Positions 9,692 to 17,979 of a stretch of DNA of 45,736 bases are shown here, one piece after another (position 1 is the stretch's first letter; the number at the start of each line of letters is the position of its first letter). The notes beneath the pieces were generated by a model, which was given only the letters and a program-made list of their open reading frames with translations, had not been told where the DNA came from and ran no database searches. The DNA comes from Methylomonas sp. (lineage in GTDB: Bacteria; Pseudomonadota; Gammaproteobacteria; Methylococcales; Methylomonadaceae): assembly GCA_026989395.1 (NCBI GenBank), contig JALSJK010000153.1, forward strand, positions 1 to 45,736. Direction: 5' to 3'. The position numbers and the translations under genes were made by a program.

Positions 9692-9753
9692 GGCATAGAT
9701 TGGTTTTTTTTATTTCGATTCATGCGAGTGAGCAAAGATGGCATAAACTGCTT

Positions 9754-9798
9754 GGCAACAAAGAAAATTGTTGCCGAATATGAGCAGCTTATTGCTCA
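9754..9798 (-). other. Two small hairpins between secB and gpsA
   Basis: Reading along the secB transcript, TGAGCA and TGCTCA (9798-9781) form a hairpin that includes the secB stop codon. GGCAAC and GTTGCC (9775-9754) form a second one. Neither is followed by a T-run, so they are more likely to affect mRNA processing or partial termination than to end transcription before gpsA. Confidence 0.4.
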
Positions 9799-10269
9799 GT
9801 TTACCGAATTTGAGCCGGGGGTTTGTTGTTGCGCTTGTTGCTGGTGCTGGGCATACAATGCATCAAAATTAACAGGTGCCAGCAATAATTGCGGGAAGCC
9901 GCCTTTGGCAACGAGGTCGGAAACTACTTCTCTTGCGTAAGGGAATAATATATTTGGGCAGAAACTTCCCAGCATTGGTCCCATTTCTTGCTCAGAAAAG
10001 CCATTGAGAGAAAAAATTCCGGCTTGGCAGGCTTCCACAAGGTATGCAGTATTATCCCCGGTTTTTACGGTAACAGTAACAGTTAATGTGACTTCATAAA
10101 GATTGTTATCTAAAGACTCAACATTGGTACCCAAGTTGAATTCCACGGCAGGTTCCCATTTTTCAGTAAAGATTTTTGGCGCTGCCGGGGTTTCAAATGA
10201 AATATCTTTGGTGTAAATTTTTTGGATTGAAAATTGTTTTTCTTCAGGAGTGTTGCTTTGTTCTGCCAT
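9796..10269 (-). CDS. secB: Protein-export chaperone SecB
   Basis: SecB is a cytoplasmic tetrameric chaperone that keeps preproteins unfolded and hands them to SecA. The 157-residue protein has the family segments FSIQKIYTKDISFE near the N-terminus, the beta-rich middle YEVTLTVTVTVK, and the conserved ILFPYAREVVSDLVAKGGFPQLLLAPVNFDALY segment (first residues ILFPYAREVV near residue 108). The tail is Gln-rich. It sits between the rhodanese gene and gpsA, the classical neighbourhood. The zinc-tailed SecA in the same window is its expected partner. Confidence 0.97.
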   Translation of the reverse strand: MAEQSNTPEEKQFSIQKIYTKDISFETPAAPKIFTEKWEPAVEFNLGTNVESLDNNLYEVTLTVTVTVKTGDNTAYLVEACQAGIFSLNGFSEQEMGPMLGSFCPNILFPYAREVVSDLVAKGGFPQLLLAPVNFDALYAQHQQQAQQQTPGSNSVN

Positions 10270-10301
10270 GATTTAAATTTTTTTGAAAAATTGATGAAAT
10301 T

Positions 10302-10730
10302 TTATTTTGACTTTGTAATAGGGTATTTGCTTTCTTCCCAGGCTTGCATTCCACCGATCATACTGGATACTTTATCAAAGCCTGCGGAAGTTAGTTTTTT
10401 GCAGGCAGTGGTGGAGCGGGTGCCAGTTTGGCATACGACTATAATGGGTTTATGTTTATACTTAGAGAGTTTTTCGATCTCTTTGTCAATATTGCTAAGT
10501 GGCTTATTGATAGCGCCTTCTATATGGCCTGTTTTAAATTCATTTGCCTCCCGTACGTCAATAATAACGGGGTCTTCATTGTTCATTTTAGCAACAACCA
10601 GTATCGGCGAAATCATCTCAAATTTTCTGAGTGCCGATTCAAATAGCTCCTGGAGAAGCAAAAAGGTAACCACCAACAGGGCGATAAACAGTAACCAATG
10701 ATTGGTTACAAATTCAATATAACGATCCAT
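10302..10730 (-). CDS. Membrane-anchored rhodanese-domain protein (YibN-like)
   Basis: This 142-residue protein has one N-terminal membrane helix (about residues 12-28) and a single rhodanese domain facing the cytoplasm. The predicted active-site cysteine is Cys100 in the loop CQTGTRS, a six-residue rhodanese loop preceded by IIVV. DVREANEF and GHIEGAIN are standard rhodanese motifs. Such domains carry a persulfide on the cysteine and transfer sulfur. It has the architecture of YibN, which accompanies secB-gpsA in enterobacteria, although grxC is missing here. The gene directly upstream encodes a probable persulfide-sensing regulator, so a sulfane-sulfur handling role is plausible. Confidence 0.88.
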   Translation of the reverse strand: MDRYIEFVTNHWLLFIALLVVTFLLLQELFESALRKFEMISPILVVAKMNNEDPVIIDVREANEFKTGHIEGAINKPLSNIDKEIEKLSKYKHKPIIVVCQTGTRSTTACKKLTSAGFDKVSSMIGGMQAWEESKYPITKSK

Positions 10731-10769
10731 ATAAATTAAGCAAATAAGAAAGAAAAATGATAAAAAAGG

Positions 10770-11084
10770 CTAGCAGTCTGTACAAAAAACTTCGCGCATC
10801 ATTTTAATGAGCTGCAGCATGCGATCATCGTCGATAAAATAAAAGACACGATTCGCATCTTTTTTATAGCCTAGAATGTCTTTTTCCCTCAAGATAGCCA
10901 AATGTTGTGAAATATTGCTTTGACTAGTGCCAACTTGCTCAACGATATCTTGGACACTAATTTTATTGCTTCCAAGAACACATAGAATCTTTAAGCGTAG
11001 AGGGTGCGACATGGCTTTTAAGCAGCGCGCAGCTCGTTTGATGTCAGCGTCATTATAATGTAAATGTTCGTCCTGTTTTTCCAT
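10770..11084 (-). CDS. ArsR-family regulator with YgaV/SqrR/BigR-type cysteine pair
   Basis: This 104-residue winged-helix repressor contains the ArsR core AMSHPLRLKILCVLGS and recognition helix SQSNISQHLAILRE. The metal-site motif of classical ArsR/SmtB (CxC in helix 3) is absent: the equivalent segment reads KISVQDI. Instead, Cys35 (in RLKILC) and Cys101 (in REVFC) lie 66 residues apart, the same spacing as Cys41/Cys107 of SqrR and Cys42/Cys108 of BigR, which form a polysulfide bridge on reaction with persulfides. E. coli YgaV, encoded next to the rhodanese YgaP, has the same pattern. Extra cysteines are Cys21 and Cys104. The rhodanese gene follows after 39 bases. The family call is firm; persulfide sensing is inferred from the cysteines and the neighbour. 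Confidence 0.85.
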   Translation of the reverse strand: MEKQDEHLHYNDADIKRAARCLKAMSHPLRLKILCVLGSNKISVQDIVEQVGTSQSNISQHLAILREKDILGYKKDANRVFYFIDDDRMLQLIKMMREVFCTDC

Positions 11085-11306
11085 TTTTTCAATTTTGTTA
11101 AAATGAATCAGTTTTGCGATAGTATGGATAGAAATTGGTTACTGAATTTAATGCGGAATAATCTCTCAAAATTCCCTTAAGAATATTTGAATGATATCTG
11201 TAGTATAATTGACTTAATTAAGAATAGTATGAAAATCTAATGAATGTAACAAAAAGATACTGCTATTTCAATTAAAATTTGAATTTGAATTTTGGAGACA
11301 AAAAAC

Positions 11307-12848
11307 ATGAAGGCTCGTCCAAAACCACTGGTTCTGTTAATTCTTGACGGCTTCGGTTACAGAAAAGAGACTAAATACAATGCGATTGCAGCGGCCCAAA
11401 CCCCATGTTGGGATCAATTGCAAAAAAGCTGGCCTCATACATTATTAAGCTGTTCTGGGCTGGATGTAGGATTGCCTGGTGGACAAATGGGTAATTCGGA
11501 AGTCGGACATACGCATATTGGCGTTGGTAGATTTGTACCTCAAGATTTAACGCGAGTGAATTTGGCAATTTCAGACGGTTCATTTTTTTCGAATCCCGCG
11601 TTATGTGGCGCTGTTGATAAAGCAATAAACAAAGGAAAAGCTTTACATATATTAGGTTTGTTATCTCCGGGAGGGGTGCACAGCCATATTGACCAAATCG
11701 AAGCTATGATCGATTTGGCTGCTAAAAGAGGATTAACTAAAATCTATTTACATGGTTTTTTGGATGGTCGAGATGTGCCGCCTAAAAGTGCTTCGGAATC
11801 TATTGAAAAGATGGAGAAAAAGTTTTCAGAGTTAGGATTTGGCCAGATAGCATCAATTATTGGCCGTTTTTATGCCATGGATAGAGATAAGCGTTGGGAG
11901 CGAGTCGAGCAAGCCTATAAATTAATCGTTGGAGGCGAGGCTCTTTATCAGGTTGAGTCTGCCTCGAAAGGATTGGAATTAGCGTATGAGCGTGGTGAAA
12001 CTGATGAGTTTGTTAGTGCAACGGCTGTTTTAAGTGATAATGAGCGGCCAATAAAGCTTGATCCTGAAGATTCAATTGTATTTATGAATTTTCGTGCTGA
12101 CCGGGCCAGAGAAATTTCGCAAGCTATAACCAATCCGGAGTTTTCTGGTTTTGAACGCAAATATCCGGTGCATTCTGGTGATTTTGTTACCTTAACCGAA
12201 TATCAGCAAGATTTTCCATATCCAGTAGCATTTCCACCGATGGAATTAAAAAATGGCTTGGGAGAGGTATTGTCAAATCACGGGTTGACGCAGTTAAGAT
12301 TATCGGAAACTGAAAAATACGCCCATGTTACTTTTTTTCTGAATGGCGGCATAGAGGAGCCTTTTTCAGGAGAAGAAAGAATACTAGTGCCCTCTCCAAA
12401 AGTGAAAACCTACGATATGCAGCCCGAAATGAGCGCCGCAGAGGTGACGGATCGTTTGGTAGAAGCAATTACTGGCGGGAAATACGATGTCATCATATGC
12501 AATTATGCTAATTGCGACATGGTAGGTCACACTGGGGTATGGGAAGCAGCCATTAAAGCTGTTGAGGCGGTTGATGCTTCGTTGCAGAGAGTTGTCGATG
12601 CGCTGGCGAGTGTTAATGGACAGATGTTGGTTACTGCAGATCATGGCAATATAGAGCAAATGGTCAATGAAGAAACTGGGCAGCCGTTAACTTCGCATAC
12701 AACAAACCCAGTGCCGTTGCTTTATTTTGGCAGCAAGATTGAGTTATCAGAGGGAGGGCGATTATCAGACATAGCGCCAACCATGCTGGATATTTTGGAC
12801 ATTGAGAAGCCAGAAGAAATGACTGGTCATTCTTTGTTAAAAAAATAA
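11307..12848 (+). CDS. gpmI: 2,3-bisphosphoglycerate-independent phosphoglycerate mutase
   Basis: GpmI interconverts 3- and 2-phosphoglycerate in glycolysis using two manganese ions and a phosphoserine intermediate. The 513-residue protein has [10 protein letters not shown] near the N-terminus, the catalytic-serine segment [46 protein letters not shown] and the metal-binding VTADHGN near the C-terminus. The start is the ATG at 11307, preceded by GGAG nine bases upstream. An upstream in-frame TTG overlaps that ribosome-binding site and is unlikely. It heads a probable operon with the EnvC-like gene and ctpA, a common gammaproteobacterial arrangement. Confidence 0.97.
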   Translation: MKARPKPLVLLILDGFGYRKETKYNAIAAAQTPCWDQLQKSWPHTLLSCSGLDVGLPGGQMGNSEVGHTHIGVGRFVPQDLTRVNLAISDGSFFSNPALCGAVDKAINKGKALHILGLLSPGGVHSHIDQIEAMIDLAAKRGLTKIYLHGFLDGRDVPPKSASESIEKMEKKFSELGFGQIASIIGRFYAMDRDKRWERVEQAYKLIVGGEALYQVESASKGLELAYERGETDEFVSATAVLSDNERPIKLDPEDSIVFMNFRADRAREISQAITNPEFSGFERKYPVHSGDFVTLTEYQQDFPYPVAFPPMELKNGLGEVLSNHGLTQLRLSETEKYAHVTFFLNGGIEEPFSGEERILVPSPKVKTYDMQPEMSAAEVTDRLVEAITGGKYDVIICNYANCDMVGHTGVWEAAIKAVEAVDASLQRVVDALASVNGQMLVTADHGNIEQMVNEETGQPLTSHTTNPVPLLYFGSKIELSEGGRLSDIAPTMLDILDIEKPEEMTGHSLLKK

Positions 12849-12869
12849 TTTTTTGAAAAATATATTGTT

Positions 12870-14048
12870 ATGCCTAGGGAGGGTGAAAGGTGTAATTTGA
12901 TTTCGCTTGTTTTTTTTCTGGCTATGATTATTTTTTGCAAGCCAGTTTTTTCAGGGGTTGATTCAAAACAAAATGAATTAAACCAAGTACTAAAGAAAAT
13001 CGAAAAGACCTCAAAAGAGAATAAACTCTATCGAAAGAAAAGAGCTGAATTGGTTGATAAATTAGCAGTTATTGAAAAAGAATTTGGAAAAATTGCTAGA
13101 GATTTACAAGAAATTCAGGTAGAAAGAGATAAAAAACAGCGGCAAATAAAAGAATTAAGCGATAAAATCATTGCGAAAAAATCGCTGATAAAAAAAACAG
13201 TCCAACAGTTGCAGGTGCAAATCAGGTCTGCATACGCGATGGGCGGGATGGAAAAATTAAAGTTGTTTCTAAATCAGCAGGATCCAGCACGCCTAAACCG
13301 AATTTTGGTGTATTATGGCTATCTAAACCGTGAGCGCATGGGCAAGTTGGAGCTTGCCAAGCAAGCGTTACAGGATTTGACTTTTTTGGTGGATGAGCAA
13401 AAAAATGTTGTTGGAGATTTACAGCAGCTTTCCGAGCAAAAGCTGGCAGAGCAGGCTAAACTGAAAAATGCAAAGCAGAAAAGAACTGTTTTATTGACTA
13501 GGCTTAATAAGGAACATTTGTCAAGGCAGGAAAAATTAGTCCTGTTAAAACGGAAAGAATCAGAGTTACGTAAGTTAATTAGGTCTTTAGAGAAAGAAGA
13601 TCGCTATAATGATTCATTTTTTACAGCTTCGGACAAACCCTTTGCATTACAGAAAGGCAATTTAATTTGGCCTGTGCAGGGAGAATTAAGTCAAAAATTT
13701 GGCAGTAGCAGAGGCGCTGGCAAATGGGATGGCGTTTTGATTGAGGCTCGTGAAGGTAGTGATGTGCGTTCAATCGCCAGTGGTCGGGTAGTTTATTCTG
13801 ACTGGCTTAAAGGTTATGGATTATTGGTCATTATTGATCATGGAAAGGGATATATGACTCTTTACGCCTTTAACCAGAGTTTATATAGAAAGGTTGATGA
13901 GCGGGTAAAGCAAGGGGATGTTGTTGCAAGCGTAGGAAAGAGCGGGGGGCGAGATCGTGCTGGGCTTTATTTTGCGATTCGTAAAAAAGGCAAGCCTTTA
14001 AATCCTGTTCGATGGTGTAGAAAAGTACGGAAAGGGAAAGTGAGTTAA
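12870..14048 (+). CDS. envC: EnvC-like murein hydrolase activator, degenerate LytM domain
   Basis: This 392-residue secreted protein has an N-terminal signal segment (hydrophobic stretch LISLVFFLAMIIF), then a long charged coiled coil (about residues 30-245) and a C-terminal LytM/M23-like domain (about 265-388). The LytM domain lacks the zinc ligands of active peptidases. The usual HxGxD site is replaced around KWDGVLI, and the HxH-like site reads YAFNQ. This matches EnvC, which activates the division amidases AmiA/AmiB rather than cutting peptidoglycan itself. The ATG at 12870 has no clear ribosome-binding site. A TTG at 12897 follows AAAGGTG and could be the real start, keeping most of the signal peptide. 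It lies between gpmI and ctpA. Confidence 0.87.
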   Translation: MPREGERCNLISLVFFLAMIIFCKPVFSGVDSKQNELNQVLKKIEKTSKENKLYRKKRAELVDKLAVIEKEFGKIARDLQEIQVERDKKQRQIKELSDKIIAKKSLIKKTVQQLQVQIRSAYAMGGMEKLKLFLNQQDPARLNRILVYYGYLNRERMGKLELAKQALQDLTFLVDEQKNVVGDLQQLSEQKLAEQAKLKNAKQKRTVLLTRLNKEHLSRQEKLVLLKRKESELRKLIRSLEKEDRYNDSFFTASDKPFALQKGNLIWPVQGELSQKFGSSRGAGKWDGVLIEAREGSDVRSIASGRVVYSDWLKGYGLLVIIDHGKGYMTLYAFNQSLYRKVDERVKQGDVVASVGKSGGRDRAGLYFAIRKKGKPLNPVRWCRKVRKGKVS

Positions 14049-14180
14049 GGGATGTTGGTTTTATATTTTTGTTTTCATTTTTTACGTTGTTGAATAGACA
14101 GGTTATTTTAAAAATATGCCTCAGGTAGTCTATAAATTAGAAATTTGGGAATGAACACGCATACTGGAGTTTTACAACTA

Positions 14181-15509
14181 ATGCTTAAGCAGAAAAATCT
14201 TATTTTATTAATGTTAGGCCTTGTGCTTGGAATCTTAATTAGTACCGGCACGGCCGTTTTGGCAGAGCGCGAAGCTTCCGCGCCTGAAGCAATAGCAATG
14301 GAAGTTCTTCCCTATGAAGATCTTAGAACCTTTACTGAAGTTTTTGGTAGGATAAAAAAGGACTATGTTGAGCCTGTGCCAGATAAAAAATTACTGGAAG
14401 ATGCCATTAGAGGGATGTTGACGGGTCTGGATCCCCATTCTTCATATCTGGATAGTGATCAGTATAAAGAGTTGAAGGTTGGCACCACTGGGCAGTTTGG
14501 TGGTTTGGGGATCGAAGTAACAATGGAAAATGGCTATGTAAAAGTTGTTTCACCCATTGATGATACGCCAGCACAAAGAGCGGGTTTGAAAGCTGGGGAT
14601 CTGATTATCAGGCTTGATGAAAAGCCGGTTAAGGGGATGACTTTGACTGATGCAGTCAAAATTATGCGTGGAAAGCCGGGGAGCGATATTACTTTGACGA
14701 TTGTTCGTGAGGGTGAGGGAGCGCCTTTAAAAATCACCATCACGCGCGATATCATTAAAGTTCAAAGTGTTAAAAGTCGGTTGTTGGAAAAAGATTTCGG
14801 ATACCTAAGAATTAGTAGCTTTCAATCTCCAACTGGAGAGGCTTTAAAAACAGCAATTAAAAAATTAGAGAAAGAAAATAAATCCGCATTGAAGGGCGCT
14901 GTTCTTGATTTGCGCAATAATCCGGGGGGGGTATTAAACGCTGCAGTGTCAGTGAGTGATGCTTTTCTTGAAAAAGGCCTGATTGTTTACACTGAAGGTC
15001 GAATTAAAGATTCCGAGATGAAATTTAATGCATCGCCTGATGATATCTTAAATGGTGCGCCAATCGTTGTTTTGATTAATGCAGGCTCTGCTTCAGCATC
15101 AGAGATTGTTGCCGGTGCGCTTCAGGATCATAAAAGAGCCGTCATTATGGGTGAAAAATCTTTTGGTAAAGGGTCGGTGCAGACTATCTTGCCGACCAGC
15201 AATGGCGGTGCGGTAAAATTGACTACTGCAAGATATTACACGCCTTCTGGAAGATCTATCCAGGCAGAAGGAATTGAACCTGATATAAAATTAGAGCGGG
15301 TAAAGTTAGAGGCATTAGACGCACCAAAATTTAAGCCGGTGAAAGAATCAGACTTGTCACACCATTTAAGCAATGGAAATGGCGACAAAAAAGAAGGGAA
15401 AAACAAAACTTCTGAGAAAGACAAGCAAAAAGAATTGGATTTAAAAGATTATGCGTTGCATGAAGCCCTTAATTTACTGAAAGGGGTCAGCATTATTATG
15501 AAAAAATAA
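14181..15509 (+). CDS. ctpA: Carboxy-terminal processing protease CtpA (S41)
   Basis: This periplasmic serine protease trims or degrades envelope proteins, often cell-wall hydrolases or their regulators. From the ATG at 14181 (GGAG 11 bases upstream) it has 442 residues and opens directly with a signal peptide, MLKQKNLILLMLGLVLG. In-frame starts at 14145 and 14151 would put a polar extension before it. The order is an N-terminal helical cap with GLDPHSSYLD, a PDZ domain (GLGIEV...AGLKAGDLIIRLD), and the S41 core with LDLRNNPGG, catalytic serine in NAGSASASEI and the lysine in SFGKGSVQT. A Lys-rich stretch follows. It forms the third gene of the gpmI-envC set. Confidence 0.94.
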   Translation: MLKQKNLILLMLGLVLGILISTGTAVLAEREASAPEAIAMEVLPYEDLRTFTEVFGRIKKDYVEPVPDKKLLEDAIRGMLTGLDPHSSYLDSDQYKELKVGTTGQFGGLGIEVTMENGYVKVVSPIDDTPAQRAGLKAGDLIIRLDEKPVKGMTLTDAVKIMRGKPGSDITLTIVREGEGAPLKITITRDIIKVQSVKSRLLEKDFGYLRISSFQSPTGEALKTAIKKLEKENKSALKGAVLDLRNNPGGVLNAAVSVSDAFLEKGLIVYTEGRIKDSEMKFNASPDDILNGAPIVVLINAGSASASEIVAGALQDHKRAVIMGEKSFGKGSVQTILPTSNGGAVKLTTARYYTPSGRSIQAEGIEPDIKLERVKLEALDAPKFKPVKESDLSHHLSNGNGDKKEGKNKTSEKDKQKELDLKDYALHEALNLLKGVSIIMKK

Positions 15510-15540
15510 CTCTCCATAGTCTGCGCTCGTTTGGAGGCTG

Positions 15541-15606
15541 CAGGGTTAAGGGGTAGCGAGCCAAGTGTAATTTACTATTGCTGTAGTAGAATCTCCCTTA
15601 ATCCGA
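15541..15606 (+). repeat. Palindrome-ended intergenic repeat, copy 1
   Basis: The element begins AGGGTTAAGGGG and ends CCCTTAATCCGA, which are imperfect inverted repeats. Its right half (15573-15609) aligns with 42446-42482 at about 28 of 37 positions in the same orientation, sharing AGAATC, CCTTAA and CCGA. It sits between the ctpA stop codon and the terminator. The organisation suggests a REP-like or MITE-like repeat. Confidence 0.5.
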
Positions 15607-15664
15607 AAGTTTCCTGGTGAAAGAGTGTGCTCAAAAAAAGCAATATAGAAGTGATGAGGGAATT

Positions 15665-15702
15665 AAAAAAAGCCTGTGGTTTGAACGGCCACAGGCTTTT
15701 TT
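15665..15702. terminator. Bidirectional intrinsic terminator after ctpA
   Basis: The stem GCCTGTGG / CCACAGGC encloses a nine-base loop and is flanked by an A-run on the left and a T-run on the right. It can end transcription of ctpA from the left and of the DUF934 gene from the right. Confidence 0.9.
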
Positions 15703-15720
15703 GTGTACAGTTGGCAGGCG

Positions 15721-16179
15721 TTAATTTACAGAGGCTTGGTAGGATTCAGAAAACTCATTGAACATGGCTACTGCATCTGCGAGGTTTTCCTTGTTTTCCA
15801 AGGCAAACGCATTGACGCCAACGCGAGACAGATAATAGATTTGATCAAGCATAAATTGCCCGACAGCGCGGATTTCTCCTTTGTAATTGAAGTGAGTCCT
15901 TAAAATTTTCGCAAGGGAAAAGCCGCGACCATCTGTAAAAGTTGGAAAGTTGATTTCGATTAACTTAGCGTTCTTTATAGTGGGCGGCAGGGAGTCAACA
16001 GAATCCTCTGGATTAAGTCTTATTCCTAATTTTCCGGGATATTTTTTTAGAATACCCTGCTCTTGGAGCCAGCGTTTCAGAGAAATAGTGATATCAATTG
16101 GTTTATCGGGTAAATCAGTACCGTCTGGAATAAACGTCCAAGTATTATCGGTTAATTGCTGATCTTTAAGAATTTTCAT
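15721..16179 (-). CDS. DUF934 protein paired with sulfite/nitrite reductase
   Basis: This 152-residue protein belongs to the DUF934 family, small proteins usually encoded after a CysI-type reductase and thought to assist sulfite reduction. Typical segments are the Gly-Arg-Gly-containing FTDGRGFSLAKILR and EIRAVGQFMLDQIYYLSRVG. No cofactor motif is recognisable. The start at 16179 is preceded by AGGGAG and overlaps the last 14 bases of the reductase gene, so the two are translationally coupled. A longer frame upstream lies wholly inside the reductase gene and is rejected. The biochemical role is unknown. Confidence 0.85.
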   Translation of the reverse strand: MKILKDQQLTDNTWTFIPDGTDLPDKPIDITISLKRWLQEQGILKKYPGKLGIRLNPEDSVDSLPPTIKNAKLIEINFPTFTDGRGFSLAKILRTHFNYKGEIRAVGQFMLDQIYYLSRVGVNAFALENKENLADAVAMFNEFSESYQASVN

Positions 16180-17818
16180 AAACTTTCTCCCTGAAAGGTG
16201 TGATGCCAACGCGTTTTACGGTGTTTAAAAATGGTTCTTCTTGGTGGCGTTGTTGTAAATAGACGTCAAGAATCGTACTGACCGCAGCAACCACGTCTTC
16301 TTTTGCAACGGCTGGGCCAAGTCGATCGCCAATTGCAGCCTCATTTTCAGAGGATCCTCCCAAGGTGATTTGATACCACTCGACGCCTTTTTTATCGACC
16401 CCTAAAATACCGATATTTCCAACGCTCTGATGTGCGCAGCCATTCATGCAGCCAGAAATGTTGATTTTGATGTCCCCAAGATCATGTAAATAATCCAGGT
16501 TATCAAAAGTGTCGTTAATTTGTTTTGCAATGCCGATCGATCCAGCATTTGCCAGGCTACAAAAATCCAGGCCAGGACAGCAAATCATGTCAGTGACAGT
16601 GCCAATGTTAGGCGTTGCAAGTTTGAGTGAGTTTAGTTTTTGCCATAAAGAAAATAGGTCGCTTGTTTTTACATCAGCAAATACCAGGTTTTGTCTATGG
16701 GTGGTGCGGATTTCGCCAAAACTATATTGGTCAGAGAGGTCGGCGATAGCATCAAGTTGTTGGTGGGTGACATCACCTGGGGGGGAGTCTGGGGCTTTTA
16801 GAGAAGCAAAAACAGCCCGATAGCCATTAACTTTATGGTCTGTGGTATTGAATTTTATCCATGTCGCGAAATCAGAGTTATTAGATAAGGCTTCATCAAA
16901 ACTAGTGTCTAGTGCAGCCTCAGAATTATATTCGGGTGGTGCAAAATGTGCTTTCATGTTTTCAAAATATTTTTCACTGACTTCCATGCCATGTTTGATT
17001 TTTTGCCATTCTGCATTAACCATTTCGGTAAATTTTTCCACGCCGGTTTCTTTAACTAGAATTTTTATTCGGGCCTTGTATTTGTTATCACGTCGGCCAT
17101 AAAGATTATAGATGCGTAGTATTGCTTCCAGATAAGAAAGCAAGTGTTGTTTTTCCAGAAATGGCTTAATAACTTTGCCTATGATTGGGGTTCGCCCTAA
17201 ACCGCCGCCTGCTAGGATCCTAAATCCGGTTTGTCCGGATTCATTTTGTACAAGATGCACGCCAATATCATGAAACTGTGTCGCAGCTCGATCAGTTGTG
17301 GATGCGCTAACTGCAATTTTAAATTTGCGAGGCAGGTAGGCAAACTCAGGATGGAAGGTTGACCATTGTCTAATGATTTCACAATATGGTCTTGGGTCCT
17401 CGAGTTCATCAGGGGCTACGCCGGCCAGGTGATCTGACGTGGTGTTTCTGAGGCAGTTACCGCTGGTTTGAATGGCATGCATTTGGACGCTGGCTAGTTC
17501 CTCAAGAATATCAGGTACTGTCTCGAGTTTCGGCCAATTATATTGAACATTTTGACGGGTCGAAAAATGGCAATAACCTTTGTCATATTTCCGTGCGATT
17601 TCAGCAAGTTTTCGTACTTGTCTGGAATTCAAAAGCCCATAAGGGATGGCAACTCTCAACATCGGCGCATGGGTTTGGATATATAATCCATTCATCAGCC
17701 GTAAAGCGCGAAATTGATCCTCGTTTAACTCACCTTTTAGAAATCGTTCAGTTTGTCGCCGAAATTGAGCTACTCTTTCATTAATAAGGGTTTGATCTTT
17801 GTCGTTGTACTGATACAT
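16166..17818 (-). CDS. cysI: Siroheme-[4Fe-4S] sulfite/nitrite reductase hemoprotein
   Basis: This 550-residue enzyme carries out a six-electron reduction of sulfite to sulfide (or nitrite to ammonia) at a coupled siroheme-iron-sulfur centre. The cluster ligands are in CCPGLDFC (about residues 411-418) and GCMNGC (about 456-461). The two half-repeats, RLMNGLYIQTHAPMLR and GEIRTTHRQN, are visible, as is SGNCLRNTTSDHLAGV. The start MYQYNDKDQ matches related proteins. A promoter-like pair lies just upstream at 17868-17896, so the longer frame to 17896 cannot be right. No flavoprotein subunit (CysJ) is adjacent, so electrons may come from ferredoxin. With DUF934 behind it, sulfite is the likelier substrate. 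Confidence 0.88.
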   Translation of the reverse strand: MYQYNDKDQTLINERVAQFRRQTERFLKGELNEDQFRALRLMNGLYIQTHAPMLRVAIPYGLLNSRQVRKLAEIARKYDKGYCHFSTRQNVQYNWPKLETVPDILEELASVQMHAIQTSGNCLRNTTSDHLAGVAPDELEDPRPYCEIIRQWSTFHPEFAYLPRKFKIAVSASTTDRAATQFHDIGVHLVQNESGQTGFRILAGGGLGRTPIIGKVIKPFLEKQHLLSYLEAILRIYNLYGRRDNKYKARIKILVKETGVEKFTEMVNAEWQKIKHGMEVSEKYFENMKAHFAPPEYNSEAALDTSFDEALSNNSDFATWIKFNTTDHKVNGYRAVFASLKAPDSPPGDVTHQQLDAIADLSDQYSFGEIRTTHRQNLVFADVKTSDLFSLWQKLNSLKLATPNIGTVTDMICCPGLDFCSLANAGSIGIAKQINDTFDNLDYLHDLGDIKINISGCMNGCAHQSVGNIGILGVDKKGVEWYQITLGGSSENEAAIGDRLGPAVAKEDVVAAVSTILDVYLQQRHQEEPFLNTVKRVGITPFREKVYENS

Positions 17819-17867
17819 TCGTTTGCGTTGTAAAAAACAGTTTGTAATAGATATCTGATAACCTTTG

Positions 17868-17896
17868 ATGATAAACGCTAATTGATTAAATGACAA
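17868..17896 (-). promoter_or_regulatory. Candidate sigma-70 promoter for cysI
   Basis: On the minus strand TTGTCA (17896-17891) is followed after exactly 17 bases by TATCAT (17873-17868). This lies 49 bases before the cysI ATG. The match to consensus is good, but no transcript data are available. Confidence 0.5.
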
Positions 17897-17979
17897 AGAT
17901 AATTGTTAAATGTTAATATTGCTTAGTTAAATTCTTAATAACTAAAATTGTTAATTTTCTGAGAGCGAGGAGGGTCGTT

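Noticed and set aside
11213-11222. Perfect palindrome CTTAATTAAG in the ArsR-gpmI gap as an operator
   Set aside because: A ten-base AT-only core is expected by chance in such AT-rich sequence, and it is not placed over a convincing promoter. A nearby GGAAT/ATTCC repeat at 11155-11175 is equally weak.
17819-17896. N-terminal extension of the sulfite reductase
   Set aside because: It would cover a good promoter-like hexamer pair, and the residues precede the conserved family start.
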